From positions 1 to 18,957 of the forward strand of contig DASYYE010000163.1 of NCBI GenBank assembly GCA_035946955.1: a stretch of DNA of 18,957 bases, read 5' to 3'. The translations under genes and the position numbers were made by a program. Positions 5,457-13,049 of the stretch are shown in pieces (position 1 is the first letter of the stretch; the number at the start of each line of letters is the position of its first letter). This DNA comes from DASYYE01 sp035946955. Its GTDB lineage: Bacteria > Actinomycetota > Actinomycetes > Streptosporangiales > Streptosporangiaceae. The notes beneath the pieces were generated by a model that was not told where the DNA came from, made no database searches, and saw only the letters and a list, made by a program, of their open reading frames with translations.

Positions 5457-6530
5457 ATGAGACCGGGCGGGGCGGAGCTTGACCGTATCCGTGAGCAGGT
5501 GGACCGGGCGCTTCGGCTGTTCCTGGCCGGGCAGCGGCCGGTACTGGCTGACGCGGGCGACGACCTGCTCGCTGGGTTGGACGCTGTCGCAGGGCTGCTG
5601 GCGGACGGCAAACGGCTGCGCCCGGCGTTCTGCTACTGGGGGTGGCGCGGGGCGGGCGGACAGGAGTGCCCGGAGATCCTTGCCGCCGCGGCGGCGCTGG
5701 AGTTGCTGCACGCCGGAGCACTGGTCCACGACGACGTCATCGACGCCAGCAACACCCGGCGTGGGCGCCCTTCGCTGCACAAGCAGTTCGAGGCGCGGCA
5801 CCAGGCACACGGGTGGCGTGGCTCCGCCGCGTGGTTCGGCATGGGCGCGGCACTGCTGCTCGGCGACCTGCTGATGTGCTGGACCGATGACCTGTTCCAC
5901 GCCAGCGGGCTGCCCGCGGACGTGCTGGCGCGGGGGCGGCCGGTGCTGGGGCTCATGCGCACGGAGGTGTGCGCTGGCCAGTACCTCGACCTGGCGGGCC
6001 AGGCCAGCGGCGCCGGCACGGTGGCCAGCGCGCTGCGGGCGGTGGAGCTCAAGACCGCCAAGTACACGGTCGAGCGGCCATTGCACCTCGGCGCGGCACT
6101 GGCAGGCCACCCGGCCGGCCAGCCGGTGGCGGCCGCCTACAGCGCCTACGGCCTCCCACTTGGGATCGCGTTCCAGCTCCGCGATGACCTGCTGGGCGTG
6201 TTTGGCGACCCGGCCCGGACAGGCAAGCCCGCCGGGGACGACCTCAGAGAGGGCAAGCAGACGGTCCTGCTGGCGCTGGCCTGTGAGCGGGCCAGCACCG
6301 CCGGGGCCACCGTCCTGGACCGGCAGGTAGGGAACCCCTGCCTGGACGAGGCAGGACTCGCCGCGGTCCGTGCGGTCATCCAGGACAGCGGAGCGGTCCA
6401 GGAGTGCGAACGCCTCATCACTGCGCGTGTCGATGAGGCGCTCAAGGCCCTGACCGAGGCACCCATCACAGAGCAGGCCAAGAACGCGCTCGCCGAACTC
6501 GCGGTCGCTGTCACTGTCCGCGACGACTGA
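5457..6530 (+). CDS. Trans-polyprenyl (geranylgeranyl-type) diphosphate synthase
   Basis: This enzyme elongates allylic diphosphates with isopentenyl diphosphate. The product chain length cannot be read with certainty. The 357-residue protein shows GKRLRP (51-56) for substrate binding, the first aspartate-rich motif DDVID (92-96) followed by RR (101-102), and the second region FQLRDDLLGVFGDPARTGKPAGDDLREGKQT. There the usual DDxxD is DDLLG, as in many actinobacterial IdsA-like enzymes. Gly and Cys near residues 84-98 and the general look suggest a C15-C20 product, but this is inference. It diverges from metF (119 bp) and converges on a cytochrome P450. In M. tuberculosis, idsA2 also neighbours a metF-like gene, which supports an IdsA-type assignment. 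No terpene cyclase is present. Confidence 0.92.
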   Translation: MRPGGAELDRIREQVDRALRLFLAGQRPVLADAGDDLLAGLDAVAGLLADGKRLRPAFCYWGWRGAGGQECPEILAAAAALELLHAGALVHDDVIDASNTRRGRPSLHKQFEARHQAHGWRGSAAWFGMGAALLLGDLLMCWTDDLFHASGLPADVLARGRPVLGLMRTEVCAGQYLDLAGQASGAGTVASALRAVELKTAKYTVERPLHLGAALAGHPAGQPVAAAYSAYGLPLGIAFQLRDDLLGVFGDPARTGKPAGDDLREGKQTVLLALACERASTAGATVLDRQVGNPCLDEAGLAAVRAVIQDSGAVQECERLITARVDEALKALTEAPITEQAKNALAELAVAVTVRDD

Positions 6531-6548
6531 GGAGCGTTACCTCCTCAG
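6527..6548. terminator. Bidirectional terminator formed across two stop codons
   Basis: CTGAGGAG (6527-6534), loop CGTTAC, CTCCTCAG (6541-6548) is a perfect 8-bp stem. It contains the TGA of the polyprenyl synthase (6528-6530) in one arm and the P450 stop (6545-6547, minus strand) in the other. There is no U-tract, as is common in actinomycetes. Confidence 0.7.
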
Positions 6549-7774
6549 CGTTTCGGCGCGGACGGGGCGAACCGGACGGGCATGTGCTTGATGCCGTTGA
6601 TGAAGTTGGAGCGGAGCCTGCTCACGTCCCCGGCCAGTTCGATCCCGGGCATCCGCTCGGCCAGTGCCTCGAACAGGATCCGCAGTTCCAGCGCGGCCAA
6701 GTGCCTGCCAAGGCAGAAGTGCGGTCCGCCGCCGCCGAAACCGACGTGCGGGTTCGGGTCGCGGGCGATGTCGAACGCGAACGGGTCGGTGAACACCGAC
6801 TCGTCGCGGTTGGCCGACGCGTAGAACACGACGACCTTGTCGCCCTCCGCGATCCGCTGGCCACCCAGTTCCATGTCAGCGGTGGCGGTGCGGCGGAACT
6901 GGTTCACCGGGGTGGCCCAGCGCACGATCTCCTCCGCGGCCGTGGGGACCAGGGCACGGTCGGCCAGCAGCCGCTGCCACTGCTCCGGGTGCTGGAAGAA
7001 CGCGAGCATCCCACCGGAGGCGGCATTGCGGGTGGTCTCGTTGCCCGCGACGACCAGCAGGATGAAGAACGCGTTGAACTCGTCGGTGGTAAGGGTCTCG
7101 CCCGCGTCGTCGGGCTGCAGCAGCCGGGTGATGATGTCGTCGGCGGGGTTGGCGCGGCGCTGTTCAGCGAGCTGCCCCCCATACATGTAGACCTCTGTGG
7201 CCGCCTCCAGGTTGGCGGCACCGTCCTCGTTGAACTCGCTGTCGTCAAATCCGATCAGCCGGTTGGACAGCTCGAAGAGCCGGGCCCGGTCCTCGGTCGG
7301 CGCGCCGACGAGCTCGCAGATCACGTGCAGGGGCAGTTGCGCGGCTATGTCGGTGACAAAGTCCGCCTCCCCGCGCGGCGCCACCTCGTCGATCAGCTGG
7401 TCGCAAACGTCGCGGATGTGCTTCTCCAGCATGCCCACCATGCGCGGGGTGAAGCCCCGGTTGACAAACGACCGCTGCCGGGTGTGCTGCGGCGGGTCCA
7501 TGTTCAGCATCATCAGGCGGCCCATGTCCACCTCCTCGTCGGCAGGCTCCCAGAAGTACACGAGCCGCCGGGACGCGGAGAACAGCTCCGGGTGGCGTGA
7601 CACGTCCGTGACTTCGGCGTGGCTGGTCACCGCCCAGAACCCGGGCCAGTCTTCGCCACCCCCGTTGGCGTGCCAGTACACCGGTGCGTTGCGCCGCAGC
7701 CACGTGAACTGGTCGTGGGGCGCGCCGCCGCGCTCGTAGGTGTCGAGGTCGACGAGGTTGATCAATGGGTCCAT
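6545..7774 (-). CDS. Cytochrome P450 monooxygenase (CYP124/125/142-like)
   Basis: P450s insert one oxygen atom into organic substrates using electrons from a ferredoxin/reductase pair. The 409-residue soluble protein has the I-helix oxygen-activating motif AGNETT (243-248), the K-helix E282-x-x-R285 (EEIVR), and the heme loop FGGGGPHFCLGRHLA with Cys354 as thiolate ligand. The opening pattern, DPPQHTRQRSFVNRGFTPR, and the C-terminal FINGIKHMPVRF recall the mycobacterial CYP125/CYP124/CYP142 group that hydroxylates sterol side chains or methyl-branched lipids. The actual substrate is not known. The ATG at 7774 has a weak GGGAAG ribosome site, and a TATCGT -10 at 7810-7815 suggests its own promoter. 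No ferredoxin gene is adjacent. It is convergent with the polyprenyl synthase and downstream of the PhzF-family gene. Confidence 0.93.
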   Translation of the reverse strand: MDPLINLVDLDTYERGGAPHDQFTWLRRNAPVYWHANGGGEDWPGFWAVTSHAEVTDVSRHPELFSASRRLVYFWEPADEEVDMGRLMMLNMDPPQHTRQRSFVNRGFTPRMVGMLEKHIRDVCDQLIDEVAPRGEADFVTDIAAQLPLHVICELVGAPTEDRARLFELSNRLIGFDDSEFNEDGAANLEAATEVYMYGGQLAEQRRANPADDIITRLLQPDDAGETLTTDEFNAFFILLVVAGNETTRNAASGGMLAFFQHPEQWQRLLADRALVPTAAEEIVRWATPVNQFRRTATADMELGGQRIAEGDKVVVFYASANRDESVFTDPFAFDIARDPNPHVGFGGGGPHFCLGRHLAALELRILFEALAERMPGIELAGDVSRLRSNFINGIKHMPVRFAPSAPKR

Positions 7775-7809
7775 GACCGCTTCCCGCTCGAGATGCTGAT
7801 TCCACTCGC

Positions 7810-7815
7810 ACGATA
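7810..7815 (-). promoter_or_regulatory. Candidate -10 (TATCGT) of the P450 gene
   Basis: On the minus strand TATCGT (TAnnnT) lies 35 nt before the P450 ATG. It would give a leader of about 28 nt with the weak GGGAAG site. No -35 is seen. Confidence 0.35.
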
Positions 7816-7853
7816 GGCCCGTTATGCCCTGGGAGGCCAGGCGGGCCCGGGAG

Positions 7854-8684
7854 TCAAAACTCCACCTGGCCTGTTACACAGGTGACCGTGGCACCCATCA
7901 CCCAGACCGTGCCGTCGTCGTCAAGTGTTACGTGGACGCGGCCCGCGCGGCCGAGCGCCGTGCCCTGGCTCACCACATACGGCGACCCCGCCCGGCCGGT
8001 CCGCAGCAGCCAGGGAGCGATCGCCGCGTTCAGGCTCCCGGTCACCGGGTCTTCGGTCGTCGCACCGTTCGCCGGAAAGAACGCCCGCACCTCGAACGCC
8101 TCGGATGAGCCGGGCGGGTACGGCCCCACGACTCCCAGGTCGAGGTCGACCATGCCCGGCCGCAGCGCCAGCACCGCCGCCGCGTCCGCAAGCAGGACAG
8201 CCACCCAGCCCGGCCCGTTGTCGGCCCAGGAGGCGTCCACGATGTCAGCCCGGCCGATCCCGAGCATGGCGGCGATGCGGCCCAGCAACGCCTCTTCCAC
8301 CAGGCCGTCGCGCAGCACAGGCGGGGCCGCGAACGCGAGCCCGTCCGGCGTCTGGCGCACGTTGACCAGGCCTGCGCCGCACTCCTGGACGACCGCACCG
8401 GGCTCACGCGGCGTGCTGCCAGCTCCCAGCCAGGCATGGCAGGTGCCGAGGGTGGGATGGCCGGCAAAAGGCAGCTCCAGGACTGGCGTGAAGATCCTCA
8501 CCCGGTAGTCGGCGGCGCTGTCCGTGGGCGGGAGCACAAAGGTGGTCTCGGACAGGTTCATCCAGTGTGCGAACCGCTGCATCTCCTCGGTGGACAGGCC
8601 CGTGCCGTCCAGCACCACAGCCACCGGGTTCCCCCGGTACCGGACCTTGGTGAACACATCGACCTGACAAAAGGGGCGTGCCAC
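7854..8684 (-). CDS. PhzF-family isomerase/epimerase-like protein
   Basis: PhzF enzymes isomerise substrates through a general-acid/base glutamate; most family members have unknown substrates. The 276-residue protein opens with CQVDVFTKVRYRGNPVAVV and carries the catalytic glutamate in NLSETTFV (E46). It also has PFAGHPTLGTCHAW, EDPVTGSLNAAIAPWLL in the second half and SQGTALGRAGRV near the end, all family hallmarks in order. I start it at GTG 8684 (VARPFCQ) because this fits family N-termini and a TAAGCT -10 lies exactly 7 nt upstream. The longer open frame to 8906 lacks family similarity. There are no phenazine genes around it, so phenazine biosynthesis should not be inferred. It is followed 79 bp later by the P450. 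Confidence 0.9.
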   Translation of the reverse strand: MARPFCQVDVFTKVRYRGNPVAVVLDGTGLSTEEMQRFAHWMNLSETTFVLPPTDSAADYRVRIFTPVLELPFAGHPTLGTCHAWLGAGSTPREPGAVVQECGAGLVNVRQTPDGLAFAAPPVLRDGLVEEALLGRIAAMLGIGRADIVDASWADNGPGWVAVLLADAAAVLALRPGMVDLDLGVVGPYPPGSSEAFEVRAFFPANGATTEDPVTGSLNAAIAPWLLRTGRAGSPYVVSQGTALGRAGRVHVTLDDDGTVWVMGATVTCVTGQVEF

Positions 8685-8691
8685 GCGACTC

Positions 8692-8697
8692 AGCTTA
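8692..8697 (-). promoter_or_regulatory. -10 element (TAAGCT) of leaderless PhzF-family mRNA
   Basis: TAAGCT on the minus strand is followed by GAGTCGC (7 nt) and GTG 8684. It supports the shorter start. Confidence 0.62.
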
Positions 8698-8793
8698 GGA
8701 TGACGCCTGAACATTGCGGCTACGGGGGCACGGATGGGATGACGGGTCACCCGGCCCGCCCGCTGCCAGGTGCAGCCAGCTGGGCTGATGGGA

Positions 8794-8799
8794 TAAATT
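8794..8799 (+). promoter_or_regulatory. -10 element (TAAATT) of leaderless membrane-protein mRNA
   Basis: TAAATT is unusually AT-rich for this region and ends 6 nt before the GTG at 8806. No Shine-Dalgarno precedes the GTG. Confidence 0.55.
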
Positions 8800-8805
8800 C
8801 CGGCA

Positions 8806-10443
8806 GTGGAGTCCACCACGTCAGGCGCCCTGGCTCCGGATAACGCAGACGGGCCTGGGCCTGCCGTGCTGCCCGAGCCCGCGATACCACCTCGTGCCGC
8901 TGGCACCCCTGCCTGGCTGGCTGCGCTGGGCTGGGTGCTCGCGGGGTGCGTGCTGTTCCTGTGCTACCTGCGGGTCTCGCGGACCGTACCGGTCAACTCC
9001 GACGGGGCCGCCAATGCGCTGCAGGCCTGGGACATGCTGCACGGGAACCTGCTGCTGCATGGCTGGTGGCTGTCGGATGTGTCCTTCTACACCACCGAGC
9101 TGCCCGAGTACATGCTCATCGAGGCGGTCCGTGGCCTGGGCGCCGATGCCGTCCACGTCGGCGGGGCCCTCACCTACACGCTCCTGGTCGTGCTCACCGC
9201 CCTGCTGGCCAAGGGCAAGGAGACCGGCAGGGCCGCGGTCGTCAGGATCCTCATCGCCGGTGGGATCATGCTCGCCCCGCAGGTGGGCAACGCGGTGTAC
9301 AACCTCGTGCTGGAGCCGGACCACACGGGCTCGGCCGTGCCGGTGCTGCTGGTCCTGCTGCTGCTGGACCGGGCCAGGCAGCGCTGGTATGTGCCCGTCG
9401 CAGTCGGCCTGATCCTCACCTGGGCACTGGTCGCTGACAAAATGGTCCTCATCACCGGGGTGCTCCCGATCATCGCGGTGTGCGTCGCCCGCGCCTACCG
9501 GGGGATCGTCGGCAAACGCGAGTCCAGCCGGTCGCACTGGCTGGACCTGTCACTGGCCGCGGCGGCACTGCTGGCGGTCAGTCTGTCGGACCGGGTCCTC
9601 GCCCTGCTCAGCGCCGCTGGCGGCTTCACCGTCTGGCCGTCACCCAATGGGCTGGGGTCATTCGCTGGGGTGCCGTCCCACCTCACCTCGATCCTGCAAG
9701 GGGTGCCCCTGCTGTACGGGGCCAGCTTCTTCGGGCACAATGCGGGGTTCATCGCGGCCCTGCTGCTGCTGCACCTGGCCGGGGTCGTGCTGGCAGCCTG
9801 GGCGGTGTGCGTGGTCCTGCGCCGCTTCTGGTCAGGTGCTGGCCTGGTCGACCAGCTGCTGGCCGCCGCCATTGTGGTCAACCTGGTCACCTATCTGTTC
9901 AGTACGCAGGCCACCGACCCACACAGCGCGCGGGAGTTCGTGGCGGTGCTGCCGCTCGGCGCGGCACTGGCGGCACGCGTCCTGGCCCAGCGGCTGGTGG
10001 CGGCCCGGCTGGTGCCACTGCTCGTGACCGTCCTGGCGGGCTACGTCCTGAGCCTCGCGCACACGATGTCCGTCCCGGCCGCACCCGCCCAGGCGCAGCA
10101 GGTCACCACCTGGCTGAGCCAGCACAACCTGCACCACGGCCTGTCCGGGTACTGGAACTCCAGCGTCGTCACGCTCACCAGCGGGGATCACGTCCAGGTA
10201 GCCCCGGTGGCCGTCTATCACCACACCCTCATCCGCTACGAATGGGAGTCCGACGCGTCCTGGTATGACCCGGCCCACACGTACGCGAACTTTGTGGTGA
10301 TGGCGGCCCCCACGACCGGCGGGCTCCCTTTCCCCTGGCCCGGTGCTGTCGAGAATGCCTTCGGCCCCCCGGCCCGCACCTACACCGTTGGCCGCTTCAC
10401 GGTGCTGGTGTGGAACAAGAACCTGCTGACCCAGCTCCCCTGA
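8806..10443 (+). CDS. Polytopic membrane protein, GT-C glycosyltransferase-like
   Basis: I do not recognise a named family with certainty. The 545-residue protein has a Pro/Ala-rich cytoplasmic start (1-35) and about ten to twelve hydrophobic segments (roughly 36-55, 119-135, 145-167, 176-188, 194-226, 246-270, 314-338, 349-365, 378-397, 402-418). A C-terminal non-membrane domain (420-545) rich in aromatic residues follows. The first external loop holds N64-S-D66-G. An acidic residue there, after the first helix, is typical of lipid-phosphate-sugar-using GT-C enzymes, but this is only suggestive. EPDHTG (170-175) and DPHSAREF (371-378) are further polar loops. The position between an idsA-like gene and an Rv2175c-like gene recalls where M. 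tuberculosis carries the GT-C mannosyltransferase mptA. The sequence, however, does not look like MptA. Confidence 0.6.
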   Translation: MESTTSGALAPDNADGPGPAVLPEPAIPPRAAGTPAWLAALGWVLAGCVLFLCYLRVSRTVPVNSDGAANALQAWDMLHGNLLLHGWWLSDVSFYTTELPEYMLIEAVRGLGADAVHVGGALTYTLLVVLTALLAKGKETGRAAVVRILIAGGIMLAPQVGNAVYNLVLEPDHTGSAVPVLLVLLLLDRARQRWYVPVAVGLILTWALVADKMVLITGVLPIIAVCVARAYRGIVGKRESSRSHWLDLSLAAAALLAVSLSDRVLALLSAAGGFTVWPSPNGLGSFAGVPSHLTSILQGVPLLYGASFFGHNAGFIAALLLLHLAGVVLAAWAVCVVLRRFWSGAGLVDQLLAAAIVVNLVTYLFSTQATDPHSAREFVAVLPLGAALAARVLAQRLVAARLVPLLVTVLAGYVLSLAHTMSVPAAPAQAQQVTTWLSQHNLHHGLSGYWNSSVVTLTSGDHVQVAPVAVYHHTLIRYEWESDASWYDPAHTYANFVVMAAPTTGGLPFPWPGAVENAFGPPARTYTVGRFTVLVWNKNLLTQLP

Positions 10444-10461
10444 CCCGCTACCCACGTGCGG

Positions 10462-10487
10462 GCCAGGAAACCAGGCGGCTTCCTGGC
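10462..10487 (+). terminator. Probable terminator after the membrane-protein gene
   Basis: GCCAGGAA (10462-10469) and TTCCTGGC (10480-10487) form a perfect 8-bp stem with a 10-nt loop, 19 bp after the stop codon. A short AGTTT run follows. Confidence 0.6.
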
Positions 10488-10504
10488 AGTTTCGCCACAG
10501 CTTC

Positions 10505-10533
10505 TTGTCGCGGCCAAACAAGCGAATTAGCGT
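10505..10533 (+). promoter_or_regulatory. Promoter of the PstS-like gene
   Basis: TTGTCG (10505-10510), a 17-bp spacer and TAGCGT (10528-10533) form a plausible SigA-type promoter. Initiation would be near 10540, about 54 nt upstream of the ATG. I see no clear pair of PhoP direct repeats. Confidence 0.55.
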
Positions 10534-10593
10534 GCGTGTGGCCCCTCGACTGGGTTCGTCATGCGATGTGCCCGTGAGACAGGAGCATCAACT

Positions 10594-11802
10594 ATGGGGA
10601 AGCGCTTCAGATCTGCGGCAGTTGCCGTCCTCGCCACAACAGCGACGGCCCTGTCTGCCGCTGCCGCAACTCCGGCCACGGCAGCGGCGCCGCGCACCGC
10701 CGTGAGCCATACCCCGATCAGCGGGTCAGGCTCGCCGTACACGGGGGTCGCCATTGACCTGTGGGCCCAGGACCTCCGGCCGCGGGGCATCGTGGTCAAC
10801 TACAACCCATTCGGGTCGGCAGCGGGACGGGTGAGCTTCATCCAGGACCAGGTCGACTTCGCCGGCTCGGACGAGCCATTCCGCCATAGCAGAGACAAGC
10901 TCGGGAACACCGGCCCGGAGATCGTGCCCTGGAGCTACTCCTACGTACCGGATGCCGGTGGTGCGGTGGCGTTCCCCTACCACCTGTCAGTGCACGGCCA
11001 CCCGTTCACCAGCCTGCGCCTGTCCGAAAAGACGGTCATGGAGATCTTCACAGGCAAGATCACCAATTGGGATGACCCGCAGATCACTCGCGACAACGGT
11101 CAGCAACTGCCCGATCTCCCGATCAAGCCGGTGATCCACACCGAGGCCAGCGGGTCCGGGTCCAACTACTACTTCACCCGGTGGCTGTCACACGTGTTCC
11201 CCACGCAGTGGAACAGCTTCTGCGAGAAGACGGTTCCCGGCCTGAAACCCCCGTGTGGCGTGAGCGAGTTCTACCCCCGGTTCGGGAACGCCGTGGCCGA
11301 GAACGGTTCTAACAACATCGCTGCCTACATCGCGTCCGGCCGGGGCAACGGGGCCATCGGCATGGATGAGCCCGTCTACGCCCAGGCCTCGAAGTTGCCA
11401 GTCGCCATGCTGGGCAACCCGGGCGGCGCTTACGTTGCCCCCACCGAGACCAACGTGACCACAGCGCTGACCCAGGCACTCATCGTCGAGAACCCACACA
11501 GCCCTGACTTCCTGCAGGTGGACCTCAACCCGCTCTACACGTCCAAGAACCCCAAGAGCTACCTGCTGTCCTACAGTAGCTACCTGATCGTGCCGCGCAC
11601 CCCCAAGCCGCCAGCCGAGTTCGCCAGCCCAGCGGGCAAGGGAAAGACCCTGACCACGTTTGTCCGCTTCCTGCTCTGTCACGGCCAGAGCCAGGCCGCC
11701 CAGGCCGACTACGCACCACTCCCCCAGAACCTGGTGAAAAGCGGGCTCGCGCAGACCCCGTTCATCCCAGGCCACGGGCCGACCTCACCTACTTGCCCGT
11801 AA
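10594..11802 (+). CDS. Secreted PstS-like phosphate-binding-type protein (orphan)
   Basis: The 402-residue protein resembles the long PstS-type solute-binding proteins of actinomycetes. ISGSGSPYTGVAIDLW, DQVDFAGSDEPF, IFTGKITNWDDPQI and SQAAQADYAPLPQNLV appear in the expected order. Residues 1-32 form a Sec-type signal peptide (MGKRFR, then an Ala-rich core ending ATAAAP). There is no lipobox cysteine, so it should be released or held non-covalently. The ATG at 10594 is preceded by CAGGAG at 8 nt and is preferred over 10561. The usual RSDGSGT phosphate loop reads EASGSGS (184-190) here, replacing the Arg by Glu, so ligand preference may differ. No pstC, pstA or pstB lies nearby. Binding of phosphate is therefore inferred from the family only. 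Confidence 0.82.
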   Translation: MGKRFRSAAVAVLATTATALSAAAATPATAAAPRTAVSHTPISGSGSPYTGVAIDLWAQDLRPRGIVVNYNPFGSAAGRVSFIQDQVDFAGSDEPFRHSRDKLGNTGPEIVPWSYSYVPDAGGAVAFPYHLSVHGHPFTSLRLSEKTVMEIFTGKITNWDDPQITRDNGQQLPDLPIKPVIHTEASGSGSNYYFTRWLSHVFPTQWNSFCEKTVPGLKPPCGVSEFYPRFGNAVAENGSNNIAAYIASGRGNGAIGMDEPVYAQASKLPVAMLGNPGGAYVAPTETNVTTALTQALIVENPHSPDFLQVDLNPLYTSKNPKSYLLSYSSYLIVPRTPKPPAEFASPAGKGKTLTTFVRFLLCHGQSQAAQADYAPLPQNLVKSGLAQTPFIPGHGPTSPTCP

Positions 11803-11809
11803 GTGACCA

Positions 11810-11847
11810 CACGCTGGGCGGGGCACCGATGTGCCCCGCCCAGCGTG
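11810..11847. terminator. Strong bidirectional terminator hairpin
   Basis: CACGCTGGGCGGGGCAC (11810-11826), a 4-nt loop, and its perfect complement (11831-11847) make a 17-bp stem. It lies between the convergent PstS-like gene (stop 11802) and the propeller gene (stop 11853). No U-tract is present in either direction. Confidence 0.88.
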
Positions 11848-11852
11848 CTTGC

Positions 11853-12950
11853 TCAGTTGAGGGCCAGGGCGCGCACGGACAGCACGTCGGGCAGGTGGTC
11901 GGCCACCTGGTCCCAGGTCTCGCCCTCGTCCGGGCTGGCGAACACCTCGCCGCCGCGGGTGCCCAGGTACAGGCCAGCCGGGTTACCGCGGTCGGCTGAC
12001 AGGGCGTCGCGGAGCACGCCCACCCAGAACCCGTCAGGCAGGCCCTTGCCCATCGGCTCCCAGTTCGCCCCGGCATCGGCGCTGTGGTAGACGCGGCACA
12101 CGCCGTCGACCGGTGCGCGGCGCCCGTCGGCTTCGAGCGGGAACAGGTACACGTTGTCCGGGCTGTGCGGGTGGGCGACCACCGGGAAGCCGAAGTCGGA
12201 CGGGAGCCCCTCGGCGATTGAGGTCCAGTGCCCGCCCCAGTCGTCGCTGCGGTACACACCACCGTGGTTCTGCATGTACAGGCGGTCCGGGTTGGTGGCG
12301 TCCTGGGCGACCTTGTGCACGCACTGGCCGAACTCCGGGTACTCGACCGGCGAGAACAGCACCCTGACACCCTGGTTGGCCGGTGCCCAGGTGGCGCCCC
12401 GGTCAGTGGTCCGGTAGACACCACCGGTGGACATGGCCACGAGCACGCGGTTGGGGTCCGTGGGGTGCGGGAGGATCGTGTGGATGGCCTGGCCGCCGTA
12501 CCCTTCTCCCCACTCGGGACGGTGCGGGTGGTCCCACAACGGCCGGACGATCTCGAAGCTCTCCCCGCCGTCCTCGGAACGGAACAGCGCGGACGGCTGC
12601 GTGCCCGCGTAGACCACACCGGGCTCGGCCGAGTTGCCCGGCTGGATCTGCCAGACGCGCTCCAGCGACGTCCCGGTGTACTCGGGGAACACGATCGGCG
12701 AGCGTGGCGGCTCCGTCCATGTCTGGCCGTAGTCGTCGGACCAGGCCAGGCTCGGGCCCCAGTGCTCGCTGGTGACCGCCGCGAACAGCCGTGGGCGTTC
12801 GCCGCGCTCGTCCACGCCCACCGCGTAGACGGCGTTGTTGAAGTTCATGGCGAACTGAGGCAGGCTCAGCTCCCAGCTGCGGCGCTCGTCTCGGCTGCGC
12901 GCCACGAACAGCCCCTTGCGCGTCCCAATCAGCAGGACAGCCTCGGTCAT
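11853..12950 (-). CDS. Cytoplasmic Asp-box beta-propeller (sialidase/BNR-like) protein, function unknown
   Basis: The 365-residue protein contains six Asp-box motifs of the S-x-D-x-G-x-T-W type: SDDYGQTW (71), SEDGGESF (125), TTDRGATW (181), SDDWGGHW (235), SADAGANW (290) and SPDEGETW (339). Their regular spacing of about 50 residues indicates a six- or seven-bladed propeller as in sialidases and VPS10-like proteins. The family annotation WD40/YVTN/BNR-like or exo-alpha-sialidase is often applied, but I do not see the FRIP motif or arginine triad of true sialidases. There is no signal peptide. The start at 12950 is chosen because GAGGAG lies 6 nt upstream. A TAGCGT at 13023-13028 (minus strand) may be its -10. 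It stands alone between a terminator and thiE. Confidence 0.82.
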   Translation of the reverse strand: MTEAVLLIGTRKGLFVARSRDERRSWELSLPQFAMNFNNAVYAVGVDERGERPRLFAAVTSEHWGPSLAWSDDYGQTWTEPPRSPIVFPEYTGTSLERVWQIQPGNSAEPGVVYAGTQPSALFRSEDGGESFEIVRPLWDHPHRPEWGEGYGGQAIHTILPHPTDPNRVLVAMSTGGVYRTTDRGATWAPANQGVRVLFSPVEYPEFGQCVHKVAQDATNPDRLYMQNHGGVYRSDDWGGHWTSIAEGLPSDFGFPVVAHPHSPDNVYLFPLEADGRRAPVDGVCRVYHSADAGANWEPMGKGLPDGFWVGVLRDALSADRGNPAGLYLGTRGGEVFASPDEGETWDQVADHLPDVLSVRALALN

Positions 12951-13049
12951 GGCAGTCTCCTCTGCACGTCCAGTCACCCCGCGCCCCCTCCGACCGGGGT
13001 CCAGCGCTGGGCATACTCCCGTACGCTACGCCGGAGGTAGGACAGTCCG

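Noticed and set aside
6584..7600. Long plus-strand open frame (338 codons) opposite the P450 gene
   Set aside because: It mirrors the P450 codons, has no motif or plausible start signal, and is a typical high-GC antisense shadow.
5457..8684. Polyprenyl synthase, P450 and PhzF-family genes as a terpene or phenazine cluster
   Set aside because: No terpene cyclase, prenyltransferase or phenazine core gene is present, and the synthase is convergent with the other two behind a terminator.
8685..8906. Upstream extension of the PhzF-family gene to 8906
   Set aside because: The added residues lack family similarity, and the TAAGCT -10 seven bases before GTG 8684 argues for the short form.
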